DNA of 64,000 nt from Rhizobium sp. SG_E_25_P2 (GTDB lineage: Bacteria; Pseudomonadota; Alphaproteobacteria; Rhizobiales; Rhizobiaceae): contig NZ_JARXVM010000015.1 of NCBI RefSeq assembly GCF_029892285.1, positions 80,805 to 144,804 on the forward strand. Direction: 5' to 3'. The notes beneath the pieces were generated by a model, which saw only the letters and a program-made list of their open reading frames with translations, ran no database searches and had not been told where the DNA came from. Each line of letters opens with the position of its first letter. Within the stretch, counting starts at the first letter, position 1. Below, in pieces: positions 27,185 to 35,169 of the stretch. A program made the position numbers and the translations under genes.

Positions 27185-27352
27185 GCGCGATCTGGACAAA
27201 CAGGTTCTGATCAAGTCGCCGAGTTGACGCGGTTTCGGATTTCCGTACAAGCTTTGCTGCGCGGAAGCACATCGCCGACGCCTGCGTTCGCCGAAATAGC
27301 GGAGCGCGACGGAAAGGAGAGCGCCAGCCCAGGGAGCCGGCGCGAGGGGATC

Positions 27353-28432
27353 ATGGACATTACGCCTCCGAAAAGACTTCACAGGGAAGCGCTGATCTGG
27401 GTGATCGGCCTTGTCGGCACGGCGCTGGCCGGCATGCTCTACAGCTATGTGGCGTTCAATAACTTGATGATGGGGGCGCTTTACGCGCCCTTCAGCATCA
27501 TGCCGACTATTCTCTTCGAACGCGGCATGTTCCTCAATCGCCTCAGGCAATGGACGACATCGCTGTCGACGCCCGCTTATGTCCTGACCAAAGTGTTGTT
27601 CTTCACCGTCCTGTTCATCATCGGCTCGCGTTGCGCCTCGCTGCTGCATTGGTGGATCGATGGGGCCGATCCGCGTATCAGCATCCGTCAGCACGCGCCG
27701 CCCTTGACGGCCTGGCTGTACGGCATGGTCGTGGCCTTGGTGCTCAGCGCGGCGCTGAGGGTGCGCGAACTGCTCGGGCGCGGCATCTTCACCGATATCG
27801 TGCTCGGCCGCTACCGGCGGCCGGTGGAGGAGGATCGCATTTTCCTCTTTCTCGACGTTACCGGCTCGACCGGTTATGCCCAGCGCAACGGCCCGACGGC
27901 GGCGGCGAGCTATATCGGCCGCATCTTCAAGATCATGTCGGAGCCGGTGCAGGATTGGGGCGGCGCGATCGACGATTATATCGGCGACGCCGCGCTGGTG
28001 TCCTGGCCGATGCGCGATCCGCTCAATGGCGCCCGCTGCCTGCAATGCGCCTTCGATGTGATTCGCAAGCTCGACAAACATACGCCAGACACCGTTCGCC
28101 GCTTCGGACAGGCGCCGGAAGTCCGCATCCTCATTCATGCGGGACCGGTGGTGCGGGCCGAAATCGGCGTCGACCATCACAAGATTTCCTATTTCGGCGA
28201 CACGATCAACATGGTCGGCAAGCTCGAAGGCGAGATCAAGCCGCTCGGCCCCGGCATTTTCGTCACCGAGGATGCGCTGGCGCTGGCTTCCTTGCCCGAT
28301 CACGCCGAAGCCGCCCATTGCGGCGAATTCCACATCAAGGGTCTGGAACGCGCGGTGGCGTTGAAAACGCTCACCAGCCGCGCCCGCGCCGCAACTGCGC
28401 CGCTTCAGATCGCCGGAGTAGCCGCAGCGTAG
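27353..28432 (+). CDS. Membrane-bound class III adenylate/guanylate cyclase
   Basis: A 359-residue protein with about four N-terminal membrane helices (residues 15-175) and a C-terminal class III cyclase domain. Metal Asp residues appear in FLFLDVTGSTGYAQ and in DDYIGDAALVSW. The later catalytic segment reads SYFGDTINMVGKLEGE: the Asn is kept, but the usual transition-state Arg is Lys. It may still be active, or have low activity. ATG 27353 follows GAGGGGATC. No regulator or partner is adjacent. Confidence 0.85.
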   Translation: MDITPPKRLHREALIWVIGLVGTALAGMLYSYVAFNNLMMGALYAPFSIMPTILFERGMFLNRLRQWTTSLSTPAYVLTKVLFFTVLFIIGSRCASLLHWWIDGADPRISIRQHAPPLTAWLYGMVVALVLSAALRVRELLGRGIFTDIVLGRYRRPVEEDRIFLFLDVTGSTGYAQRNGPTAAASYIGRIFKIMSEPVQDWGGAIDDYIGDAALVSWPMRDPLNGARCLQCAFDVIRKLDKHTPDTVRRFGQAPEVRILIHAGPVVRAEIGVDHHKISYFGDTINMVGKLEGEIKPLGPGIFVTEDALALASLPDHAEAAHCGEFHIKGLERAVALKTLTSRARAATAPLQIAGVAAA

Positions 28433-28447
28433 CGGCCAGATTGCGGG

Positions 28448-28909
28448 TTACTCCGCCGCGTCTGCTCCCGCGCGCTCCATCAGGTAGCGTGTCGCGAGCG
28501 CGACATGGCGAGGAATGTGCTTGTCGTCGCGATAATGGGCGATCTGACGACGGGAGAGACCGAGCGCTGCCGCCATGCCGCCGAGGCTGAGCCCGAGCCG
28601 CTGCATGGCGTGGCGGAAATCCGCGTTGCTGAAGTCGATATCCGGCAGGCGCTCGAGCCAAAGCGCGCTGAGCTCGACGCCATCGGGCCATTCCAGGGCA
28701 TCGCCATAGTCGGAAACGTTGAAACGTCGAAAGGCGTCATCGTCGTTGCGGAGCGGAATGAAGGACTTCCGGCTCTCCAGGACTGGCCTGAGGTCGACGC
28801 GCTTGGGCCGGCCGCCGTCGAAGGTGATTTCAACCTCACGCCCCTCGATGGGATGCGCCTTGATGATGCGCGGCAACGGCGCGCCTATCCGGATCCTGTC
28901 ATCGCTCAT
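28448..28909 (-). CDS. DUF2442 - helix-turn-helix protein
   Basis: A 153-residue protein. Residues about 10-90 match DUF2442 (HPIEGREVEITFDGGRPKRV, then SDYGDALEWPDGVELSALWL). Residues about 100-140 form an Xre-like helix-turn-helix (LGLSLGGMAAALGLSRRQIA). Such proteins resemble antitoxin-type autorepressors. ATG 28909 is likely, but an in-frame ATG at 28963 would read through the palindrome. No toxin gene is adjacent: its upstream neighbour on this strand is across a palindromic site. Confidence 0.8.
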   Translation of the reverse strand: MSDDRIRIGAPLPRIIKAHPIEGREVEITFDGGRPKRVDLRPVLESRKSFIPLRNDDDAFRRFNVSDYGDALEWPDGVELSALWLERLPDIDFSNADFRHAMQRLGLSLGGMAAALGLSRRQIAHYRDDKHIPRHVALATRYLMERAGADAAE

Positions 28910-28934
28910 TGAGCCGCGTTTTCCGACCAAGAAG

Positions 28935-28951
28935 AGTGCACTTTGTGCACT
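28935..28951. promoter_or_regulatory. Perfect palindrome upstream of the DUF2442-HTH gene
   Basis: AGTGCAC and GTGCACT flank a three-base spacer, with TATATTA just beyond it on the minus-strand side that would serve as a -10 region. The site is 25 bases before the ATG at 28909. It is a good candidate operator for autoregulation by the HTH protein. Inferred from symmetry and position. Confidence 0.65.
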
Positions 28952-28990
28952 AATATATCTCATGAGCAGCAAAGCGCGACGGGAAGACGA

Positions 28991-29725
28991 TCAAACCCCA
29001 ATTCGACCCAACGCCGGGATCTTCACCCCCGGCCTCATCACATCGAGCCCCGCCACCAGCCCGAAAAGATGCAGTTCCACGCCGCTCTTGACGCCCACCG
29101 ATAGTCCCGCGAGCCCGTAAAGCGTCAAATGCAGGTCGCCGGCGGCGTCATAGGCGATGAAATCGCCGCCGGGCAGATAATCCCGGCCCACGGCATTGGG
29201 CGGCAACACCGCGTCGATCTCGGGCACAGAGCGTAAGATTCCCGCCACGAAGGTGTTGGAGTTCGGCCCGGGCCACAGCCGATAGCTGCCGGCTGCCGCA
29301 TGCGGATAGGCGGCGATCGCCGCCTCGATCTTCGGGATCAGCGCCTCGGCGCGATCGCCTTCGGCCTGCCAGACGATGTCGGGCGCATTCGAATACCACC
29401 GCCCATCGGCGGGATAGCCGTTCCTCCTGACCGGATTGCCCCAGCCGACCACGTCGTAGCGGTCATAGGCGTCCGCGCCCTCGCGCTTGACCACGATCCA
29501 GCTATGGACGGCGAAAGCGCCTTTGAGCCCGCCGGTTCGCGCCGCCAGCACCGCCACGCGGGCGCGGGCGTCGCTTGCGGGCGAGGGGAGAACGCCGCTC
29601 GCGCCCCAATCGGCCGCGCGCCAGTTGGCGGGTCGCTCTCGCGCCGCCCAATAGCCGGCAGAAGCCAGGCTCGGCAGCAGATAAAGCGCGGCGATTGCGA
29701 GCGACACATGCTTGAGGCCTCTCAT
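28991..29725 (-). CDS. DUF3750 domain protein, exported or membrane-anchored
   Basis: A 244-residue protein with an N-terminal hydrophobic segment (HVSLAIAALYLLPSLASAGY). The remainder matches DUF3750: FAVHSWIVVKREGADAYDRY, DVVGWGNPVRRNGYPADGRW and the WPGPNSNTFVAGILRSVPE segment, with an aromatic His/Trp rich core. Function unknown. ATG 29725 has AGGGGAAATC upstream and is preferred to an ATG at 29764. It is divergent from ansA. Confidence 0.82.
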   Translation of the reverse strand: MRGLKHVSLAIAALYLLPSLASAGYWAARERPANWRAADWGASGVLPSPASDARARVAVLAARTGGLKGAFAVHSWIVVKREGADAYDRYDVVGWGNPVRRNGYPADGRWYSNAPDIVWQAEGDRAEALIPKIEAAIAAYPHAAAGSYRLWPGPNSNTFVAGILRSVPEIDAVLPPNAVGRDYLPGGDFIAYDAAGDLHLTLYGLAGLSVGVKSGVELHLFGLVAGLDVMRPGVKIPALGRIGV

Positions 29726-29811
29726 CCGCGTTGATTTCCCCTTCAAATTTTGCCATGCCCTCACGCGAGTTTAGTTTTCCAAGTGAATTTCGGCTTTCTG
29801 AGGGTGGAATC

Positions 29812-30813
29812 ATGACCAATCCGGTGTTGGTGGACGTCACGCGCGGCGATCTCGTCGAGAGCCGCCATCGCGGCATGGTCGCTGTGGTCGATGGCGAGGG
29901 CAAGGTCGTGTTCTCGCTGGGTGAAATCGATCGCCCGGTGTTTCCGCGCTCGGCCTGCAAGGCCATGCAGGCGCTGCCCTTGGTGGAAAGCGGCGCCGCC
30001 GACGCCTATGGTTTTGGAAACAAGGAACTGGCGCTGTCGGCGTCTTCCCATTCCGGCGAACCTGAACACGCAGCGCTCGCAGCCTCCATGCTCGCCGCCG
30101 CCGGCCGCTCGGAGGCCGATCTCGAATGCGGCTCGCATTGGTCTTTCGAGCAGCCCGTCGCCATCGCCCAGGCGCGCGCCATGGAGCGGCCCAATCAGTT
30201 GCACAACAATTGCTCCGGCAAACATGCCGGCTTCATCTGCGCCGCCTGCCACACCGGCATGGAGGTCAGGGATTACGTGACCTATGAGCATCCGCTGCAG
30301 GGCGAAATCCGCGGCGTGATGGAGGGCCTGACCGGGGCGGCGCTCGCGCATGACACTTGCGGCGTCGACGGCTGCTCGATCCCCACTTACGCCGTGCCGC
30401 TAAAGGGCCTCGCCCATGGCTTCGCCAAAATGCTGACCGGCGAGGATCTCGAACCGAACCGTGCCAGATCCGCCCGCCGCATCATCGACGCCTGCATGGC
30501 GGAACCTTTCTACGTCGCCGGCGCGAAACGCGCCTGCACCGAACTGATGGCGCTCGCGCCGGGCCGCATCTTCGCCAAAACCGGCGCCGAAGGCGTCTTC
30601 TGCGCCGTGGTTCCGGAGAAAGGTCTTGCCGTGGCGCTGAAATGCGAAGACGGCGCCACCCGCGCAGCCGAAAGCATGGTCGCCGGCGTGCTCGCCAAAC
30701 TCTTCGACCACGACCAGGATATCGCCACTAAGCTGAAAGCGCGGGCGAGCTATGTGATGAAGAACTGGAACGGCATCGAGGTGGGCAAGGTCAGGTATAA
30801 TCCGGCGTTTTGA
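29812..30813 (+). CDS. ansA: L-asparaginase, rhizobial (R. etli ReAIV/ReAV) type
   Basis: A 333-residue amidohydrolase of the rhizobial asparaginase class. The Ser-x-x-Lys catalytic pair is in SACK (Ser47, Lys50). The zinc-site region has NNCSGKHAGF and the later DTCGVDGCSIPTYAVPL. FAKTGAEGVFCAV supplies the second conserved Lys. It hydrolyses asparagine to aspartate and ammonia in the cytosol. ATG 29812 follows GAGGGTGG. A degraded second copy of its 3' end lies at 31867-32036, beyond the toxin-antitoxin pair. Confidence 0.9.
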   Translation: MTNPVLVDVTRGDLVESRHRGMVAVVDGEGKVVFSLGEIDRPVFPRSACKAMQALPLVESGAADAYGFGNKELALSASSHSGEPEHAALAASMLAAAGRSEADLECGSHWSFEQPVAIAQARAMERPNQLHNNCSGKHAGFICAACHTGMEVRDYVTYEHPLQGEIRGVMEGLTGAALAHDTCGVDGCSIPTYAVPLKGLAHGFAKMLTGEDLEPNRARSARRIIDACMAEPFYVAGAKRACTELMALAPGRIFAKTGAEGVFCAVVPEKGLAVALKCEDGATRAAESMVAGVLAKLFDHDQDIATKLKARASYVMKNWNGIEVGKVRYNPAF

Positions 30814-30847
30814 GGCAAAACGATCTATTGAGCGGGATCCGGCTCGA

Positions 30848-31444
30848 TCAAGGTCTGCTGATCGCGCTCCACAATATGCTGGGCGTGAAATCATAGCCCA
30901 GGCGCAGCCAGCGCATCACATCGAAGGGATGGCCGATGATAACGTCGGCTGGACCGATCTGATAGCGGAGCGCCTGAAGAGGCCTTGATCCTGAGGCCGT
31001 TTGCACGATCTGCGTGTCGATGACCGTGGCGTCCTTCGTCACAAAATCACGCAGATTGTCGGTGATGAGAAGATCGGCCTTCGCGCCGACAGCCGTGGCC
31101 AGAACGCCGGCGTCCTCGACATCCGACATGGCAAACCGCTCTTCTCCTCCCAGAATGAGATAGGGATCGAGCCCATCCGGGCCGTATCGCATCACGTCGA
31201 TAAGAGCGTTCGAATAGGCCTTGATGCGCGCTTCCGTCACCTGCATGCGGCGGAGAACCGTCTCCAGCGTGTCGATCATCTCGAAAGAGATCACCAGTTG
31301 CGCCCTATCGGCGAACCCCCAGGTCTGACCGCTGACCATGGAGACCAGCGTCTGCATGGCGGTCCCTTTGTGACCTCGATCATAAGCAATGAGATTGCCG
31401 ACCAGGATATTGACGTCGAGAACGATGCGAAGGGCGCGGTTCAC
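30848..31444 (-). CDS. PIN-domain toxin (VapC-like)
   Basis: A 198-residue protein with the PIN signature: Asp in RIVLDVNILVGN (Asp10), an acidic cluster MSDVEDAGVLATAVGAKADL and the LLITDNLRDF segment. PIN toxins are metal-dependent RNases. The length and layout resemble the longer COG1569-type group. It begins three bases after the stop of the ribbon-helix-helix antitoxin, so they are co-translated. The pair sits between ansA and a fragment of ansA. Confidence 0.8.
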   Translation of the reverse strand: MNRALRIVLDVNILVGNLIAYDRGHKGTAMQTLVSMVSGQTWGFADRAQLVISFEMIDTLETVLRRMQVTEARIKAYSNALIDVMRYGPDGLDPYLILGGEERFAMSDVEDAGVLATAVGAKADLLITDNLRDFVTKDATVIDTQIVQTASGSRPLQALRYQIGPADVIIGHPFDVMRWLRLGYDFTPSILWSAISRP

Positions 31445-31447
31445 GCG

Positions 31448-31801
31448 TCATCCCCGCCGTGCAGAGCGGCTGAGGCTGGTCGCCTCTTCCAATTTGTCGA
31501 TCTCTCCGCCGATGGCCTCCGGCCCGCCGAAACGATGCTCCGCCGCGATGTCGGATGTCGCCTTCTCCAGCCGAACCCGCGCCGCTGCCGCCATCATCGC
31601 CCGTCCGAGTCTGTCGATCGTCTCCTGGTCGCCCTCGGCATTCAATTCGAGGATGAAATCCCGAACACCCTTGGGAAGTCCGACGAATACGGTGATGGCG
31701 CTGGCGACGGTGTTCGACACCGACCGGTTCTCCATCGACGCCACACCCTTCAGTTTCGTTACGGTCCCGCTGTCGACATTGGCTGAAATCGTGGATGACA
31801 T
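31448..31801 (-). CDS. Ribbon-helix-helix antitoxin
   Basis: A 117-residue protein whose first 45 residues read as a ribbon-helix-helix DNA-binding unit (ISANVDSGTVTKLKGVASME, then NRSVSNTVASAI). The C-terminal half is helical and would bind the toxin. It lies directly upstream of the PIN toxin gene. ATG 31801 follows AGAGGAACG; a palindrome overlaps the promoter region just upstream, consistent with self-repression by the complex. Confidence 0.75.
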   Translation of the reverse strand: MSSTISANVDSGTVTKLKGVASMENRSVSNTVASAITVFVGLPKGVRDFILELNAEGDQETIDRLGRAMMAAAARVRLEKATSDIAAEHRFGGPEAIGGEIDKLEEATSLSRSARRG

Positions 31802-31813
31802 CGCGCGTTCCTC

Positions 31814-31832
31814 TAGAAATAGAGTGTTTCTA
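31814..31832. promoter_or_regulatory. Inverted repeat upstream of the PIN/RHH module
   Basis: TAGAAA and TTTCTA flank a seven-base spacer, 12 bases upstream of the antitoxin ATG, next to a TATATA stretch that may be the -10 region. AT-rich in a GC-rich setting. Likely operator for the toxin-antitoxin complex. Confidence 0.6.
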
Positions 31833-31866
31833 TATAGCGCATTTGGGGGAGAGGGACAATGGAGGC

Positions 31867-32036
31867 GGACGCTGCCATGAGAGTTGTGCAGCCGAGACCA
31901 TAATCGCCGCATGCGCGCCAAGTTCTTGGACCACGACCAGGACGTGGCCGCCAAGCTCAAGGCGCGTGCGAGCTACGGGATGAGGAGCTGGAACGGCGTC
32001 GAGGTGGGCAAGGTCCGGTATAATCCGGCGTTTTGA
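31867..32036 (+). pseudogene. Remnant of an asparaginase (ansA) 3' end
   Basis: From 31917 to the TGA at 32034-32036 the frame encodes 39 residues, of which 31 match the last 39 of ansA, including the end KVRYNPAF. Alignable sequence extends upstream to about 31867 with a one-base deletion near 31907 that breaks the frame. No start, no ribosome site and about 10-15% of the gene length remain, so this is a decayed fragment. It differs too much from ansA to be a recent copy, so it may derive from a relative's gene. Confidence 0.85.
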
Positions 32037-32148
32037 GTGGGAAGACGGTTGCCTGCATGGCCAAGCGGGCGTTGTCTGCAACAGGTTGGCCCGATGTTGC
32101 GCCGCACGGCGTTCGAGCCTATCTTTCAAGCTCAGGGAGCCGTTGATC

Positions 32149-32610
32149 ATGTCTGCAAAGAGCGCAAATTCTATCTCGACCCAAAGCGGCATCGCGCCGG
32201 ACGGTGGCGGCGCGGGCGTAGCTGCATCTTCACGTCCGATGCCTTCAGAATCCGCAGTCTTGCAATCTTCAAAACGCGACGCCGACCTCATCGAGCTTCT
32301 CGCCGTCGCAGCGAAAACCTACACCCTCAGAGTCTTCGATAATGTCGATCCGGGCAGACTGACCAACCTCTCCGATAAAGCGCGCGTCGTCGCTGAGGCG
32401 CTGATGGAGCGCGGCGACGCCCGCGCCTATGCGTTGGGGCGACGGATGCTGGCGGCTGCGGGCGAGAGCCGTGAGGTTGAAAACACCTGGAGAAAGATGA
32501 TCCGCCAGTCGCTGGACGATCCGCGCCCGAGCATACCGGTGCGGCAGGTCTTCGAAGATCTCCGCGCCGGTCGCGCGGCGTTGATGAACGCGGAAGGAGA
32601 TGGCGCATAA
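32149..32610 (+). CDS. Hypothetical protein upstream of hicB
   Basis: A 153-residue protein. The first 45 residues are Ser/Gly-rich and probably disordered. The rest is helical and charged (DADLIELLAVAAKTYTLRVF, LGRRMLAAAGESREVENTW). A CAGGGAGCC ribosome site precedes ATG 32149. I recognise no family. It is followed by 39 bases and then hicB on the same strand, so the two may share a transcript, and it might be a replacement partner for the absent hicA. Confidence 0.6.
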   Translation: MSAKSANSISTQSGIAPDGGGAGVAASSRPMPSESAVLQSSKRDADLIELLAVAAKTYTLRVFDNVDPGRLTNLSDKARVVAEALMERGDARAYALGRRMLAAAGESREVENTWRKMIRQSLDDPRPSIPVRQVFEDLRAGRAALMNAEGDGA

Positions 32611-32649
32611 TGTGGAATTCCGCCTGTTCCTGGAAGCGAAGATCACACC

Positions 32650-32979
32650 ATGACGATCATGCGATTCAATGGGTATGAAGCCAGTGTCGATTACGACGAG
32701 GAGGCCGAGATCTTCCATGGCGAAGTCGCCAATCTGCGCGACGTCATCACCTTTCAGGGCGCATCCGCCGCTGAGTTGAAACAGGCGCTGGCCGACTCGA
32801 TCGAAGACAATCTCGCCTTTTGCGCGGAACGCGGCGAGAAGCCGGAAAAGCCGTTCTCCGGCCAATTCATGGTCCGCGCCGATCCCTGCCTGCACAAGGC
32901 GGTCGCCAATGCGGTGCGCCGTGATGGGGTGAGCCTCAACAAATGGATGACGAAAGCGCTGGAGAAAGCGTTGTCGTGA
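32650..32979 (+). CDS. HicB-family antitoxin, no HicA seen
   Basis: A 109-residue protein with the HicB fold: MRFNGYEASVDYDEEAEIFH, VANLRDVITFQGASAAELKQ, and a C-terminal ribbon-helix-helix that ends SLNKWMTKALEKAL. This matches the type II HicB antitoxin family. No intact HicA of about 60-80 residues with the His-containing dsRBD fold lies on either side, so it looks like an orphan. It could act as a stand-alone regulator. Flanked by hypothetical genes in the accessory patch. Confidence 0.82.
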   Translation: MTIMRFNGYEASVDYDEEAEIFHGEVANLRDVITFQGASAAELKQALADSIEDNLAFCAERGEKPEKPFSGQFMVRADPCLHKAVANAVRRDGVSLNKWMTKALEKALS

Positions 32980-33042
32980 TGGGCTGCTACCATTCCGAAA
33001 CTGAGCAGGTGAAATCCGATACGAGCAGAGAAAATTAAGTCC

Positions 33043-33345
33043 ATGGCTAACGTCGCGCTTTTGGAGACGTTTACTACCTGGGGCGCGCAACTCGCGGCCT
33101 CCGGGCCTTCCGATGTCACAATAGAAGTATTTTCTGGTCCTCAAACGAATAATCCTACGGCAAGAATTGACATAAGTAATGAACACGTTTTTGCGCGGAT
33201 TACCTTATGGGCCGATGTGAGTTTCGTTGTCGAAGCAATCGACGCGGCGACGGCTGAAATGATTTTATGGAGAGCCGGAGATGGACTTGATGACAGCAGA
33301 TTCAACCTAGAGTTCAATGATGTCCTCAGCCTATTTGCCATTTGA
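33043..33345 (+). CDS. Small protein, possibly immunity protein of the TriTu type
   Basis: A 100-residue acidic protein with lower GC than its neighbours. It shows an N-terminal helix (VALLETFTTWGAQLAASGPS), strands with ARIDISNEHVFARITLWADV and a C-terminal helix with GLDDSRFNLEFNDVLSLF. The order and the Trp/Asp positions recall the TriTu immunity family, which protects against polymorphic toxins. This is a pattern impression, not a firm match. No toxin with a secretion domain is nearby. Confidence 0.5.
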   Translation: MANVALLETFTTWGAQLAASGPSDVTIEVFSGPQTNNPTARIDISNEHVFARITLWADVSFVVEAIDAATAEMILWRAGDGLDDSRFNLEFNDVLSLFAI

Positions 33346-33505
33346 GTTCTCTCTCGACCAATATATTTGGGCTTTCACCTCCACTTTTCGTTGACATTCT
33401 CGTCTCAGCTCTGTTTTCATCATCCTCAGCACGCAGATCCCAATTTCCCGCAACGCGTGCGTCACTCATGCGAAAAAAACTGATTTTGAACGCCTGATAT
33501 ACGCC

Positions 33506-33730
33506 CTATGCGTCGATCAAGGCTATTGCGGCAGCCTGCAAGATGGTGTGTTCGTGCATGTCACGGATTTCATTCCAAAGCGGGGCTATGTCCGGGTCGA
33601 TGAGTTCCTGGACTGGGTGTTTTGGGCCGAGGGCGAAATTTGCGACGGCCCGCTTGCGATGAGGCGACGGTAAATTCTGCGCGGCCTGTTCCTGCGTCAC
33701 ATGGGCTCGGACACCATTTTCGCTGGTCAA
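33506..33730 (-). CDS. Hypothetical 74-residue protein
   Basis: Frame starts at a TTG directly after the upstream gene's stop (TAGTTG) and runs 74 residues, with a C-terminal helical part (PDIAPLWNEIRDMHEHTILQ). There is no clear ribosome site and no family I know. It may be the end of a broken gene. It lies in the AT-richer accessory stretch. Confidence 0.35.
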   Translation of the reverse strand: MTSENGVRAHVTQEQAAQNLPSPHRKRAVANFALGPKHPVQELIDPDIAPLWNEIRDMHEHTILQAAAIALIDA

Positions 33731-34144
33731 CTAGAATGGCCAAGTTGATTGTAGGCTGCTCGGGCAGTAATCCCACCAGGGCTTGCCGCTCACGACATGC
33801 ACCTGGTCCGCCATCGTATTCTCCAAAGGCGGATATCGCGAATAGATCATCAATCGCCCATCACGCTCAAGCTTGACGCAGATTCCCTCGCTATCTTCGT
33901 ATTTGACGTAATCCAGCATTACGATCGGCGGAAAATAGCGGCGACCCGGCAGAACATACGGATAGACCGGCGAATCTATGCCGAGAAAGGTTTCTGTGAC
34001 GATCGAATAGCAAACCCTTCCGCCGGAAGGACAGGCGTTCCCGTCCACCCGCCATCCGGACGTCGCGAAAAAGACGAAAATGATCGCGACCGAGACCCAT
34101 AAAAACCACAGGCCAAAACGTCGTGGCTTCCTCTTTGTCTCCAA
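33731..34144 (-). CDS. Hypothetical single-helix membrane protein
   Basis: A 137-residue protein if a TTG at 34144 is used. One membrane helix near the N terminus (RFGLWFLWVSVAIIFVFFAT) is followed by an exported domain with four cysteines (NACPSGGRVCYS, EGICVK, DYCPSS). An ATG at 34273 is in frame but adds a Trp-rich stretch that does not look coding. No family recognised. Lower GC than the core genes. Confidence 0.45.
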   Translation of the reverse strand: METKRKPRRFGLWFLWVSVAIIFVFFATSGWRVDGNACPSGGRVCYSIVTETFLGIDSPVYPYVLPGRRYFPPIVMLDYVKYEDSEGICVKLERDGRLMIYSRYPPLENTMADQVHVVSGKPWWDYCPSSLQSTWPF

Positions 34145-34449
34145 TGTCGCTCGCCTCGTGTGCTCATCTGTCGTTGCAAATGTATGTAGCAGGGCGCCCG
34201 CGATCCGCAATGCCTGCATCCACCCCGTCCCATTCCAACACACCTCCCACCCCCTCCACCACATCCTCTTCACCCCATTCTCACACTTTCGAGCGGAGCG
34301 CTTTCTCTTTGCTAATATAGAGTTGCGCTTGCGGGCATGAGGCCCGGGCTTATCGTTTCGGCTCCGGGGAACCGTTCGTCCCCGGAGTCGGGCGCTCCAG
34401 GCTCGCCTTGTCGTCCGCTGCGTTAGAGCAGGGGAGGCCGCGCGAAAAC
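34145..34449. other. Intergenic region with a strong stem-loop
   Basis: This 305-base stretch has no convincing gene. Its main content is a perfect nine-base-pair hairpin, CTCCGGGGA (34362-34370) with TCCCCGGAG (34379-34387), separated by eight bases. No T run follows, so it is not a simple terminator. It may shape the leader of the downstream membrane protein gene. Confidence 0.5.
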
Positions 34450-35169
34450 ATGTTTGCCGGACGCTATCTCAGATGGGCGGCGCTTGCCGTCGGGGCCTGG
34501 GTGTTTTTCTCCTTTTATCTCTACTACGCCTCCTGGCTGTTCTTCCGGCTTTCGGGCTGCGCGGCGGCAGTAGGCGGCTGCGGCGATGTCGAGGCGCGGC
34601 TCAATGCCGTGGTCAGGCCCTATGGGCTCTTCGCCGCCGCAGCCGTCCTGCTGGCGGCCAGTGTGTTGCGCATCCATTATCTGCGCATGAGCCCGCTCTG
34701 GGGTCTGGCGCTGTTTGTCTGGTTCGGGGCGAGCGCTGAGTTTCTGATGACGGTCGGCAATCTCTGGTTCGCCCACATTCCGCTCGAAAAAGTGTTGGCC
34801 GCGCTGCCGATCGAGACGTTTTATCTGGCGGCGCTCGTGGCCTTTCTCTGCTTTCCCGTCGAGCTCTTCCGCCGCGCCGAGCAGCCGGGGCTCAGGCTCA
34901 TCGCCTATGTCGCCGGCTTCGTCGCCTCCTATTCCTTCTCCTTCACCGTCGCGACATCCACCAGCCTGCCGGCCTATGTCTACTGGGTCAGCGGCTCCGT
35001 CCCGATCGCCCAGACAGTCGTTCATGTGCAGGCGGCGCTCAAGCCCTGGGTGGCGCCGGCGGACAGCGGCTTGATGCCGGCGGCTGCGGCGCTGGCGGTG
35101 TTTCTCGCCTGCCTGAGCTTCATCCTCGCCAGCCGCAAGACGCCGATCGGCCAGCCGCTCACTGTCTGA
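34450..35169 (+). CDS. Hypothetical multi-pass membrane protein
   Basis: A 239-residue protein with about six membrane helices (for example LAVGAWVFFSFYLYYASWLF, AAVLLAASVLRIHYL, LAVFLACLSFILAS) and a short loop with two Cys (LSGCAAAVGGCGDVE). No family recognised. ATG 34450 has AGGGGAGG about eleven bases upstream. It converges with the AraC-type regulator gene, with stop codons adjacent. Confidence 0.65.
   Translation: MFAGRYLRWAALAVGAWVFFSFYLYYASWLFFRLSGCAAAVGGCGDVEARLNAVVRPYGLFAAAAVLLAASVLRIHYLRMSPLWGLALFVWFGASAEFLMTVGNLWFAHIPLEKVLAALPIETFYLAALVAFLCFPVELFRRAEQPGLRLIAYVAGFVASYSFSFTVATSTSLPAYVYWVSGSVPIAQTVVHVQAALKPWVAPADSGLMPAAAALAVFLACLSFILASRKTPIGQPLTV

Noticed and set aside
32611..32652. 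Possible hicA start (VEFRLFLEAKITP) just before hicB
   Set aside because: The frame stops after 13 residues at the hicB start; too short to call a hicA remnant.
34408..34449. Upstream TTG start for the membrane protein at 34450
   Set aside because: The ATG at 34450 has the better ribosome site, and the extra residues do not fit a membrane protein start.
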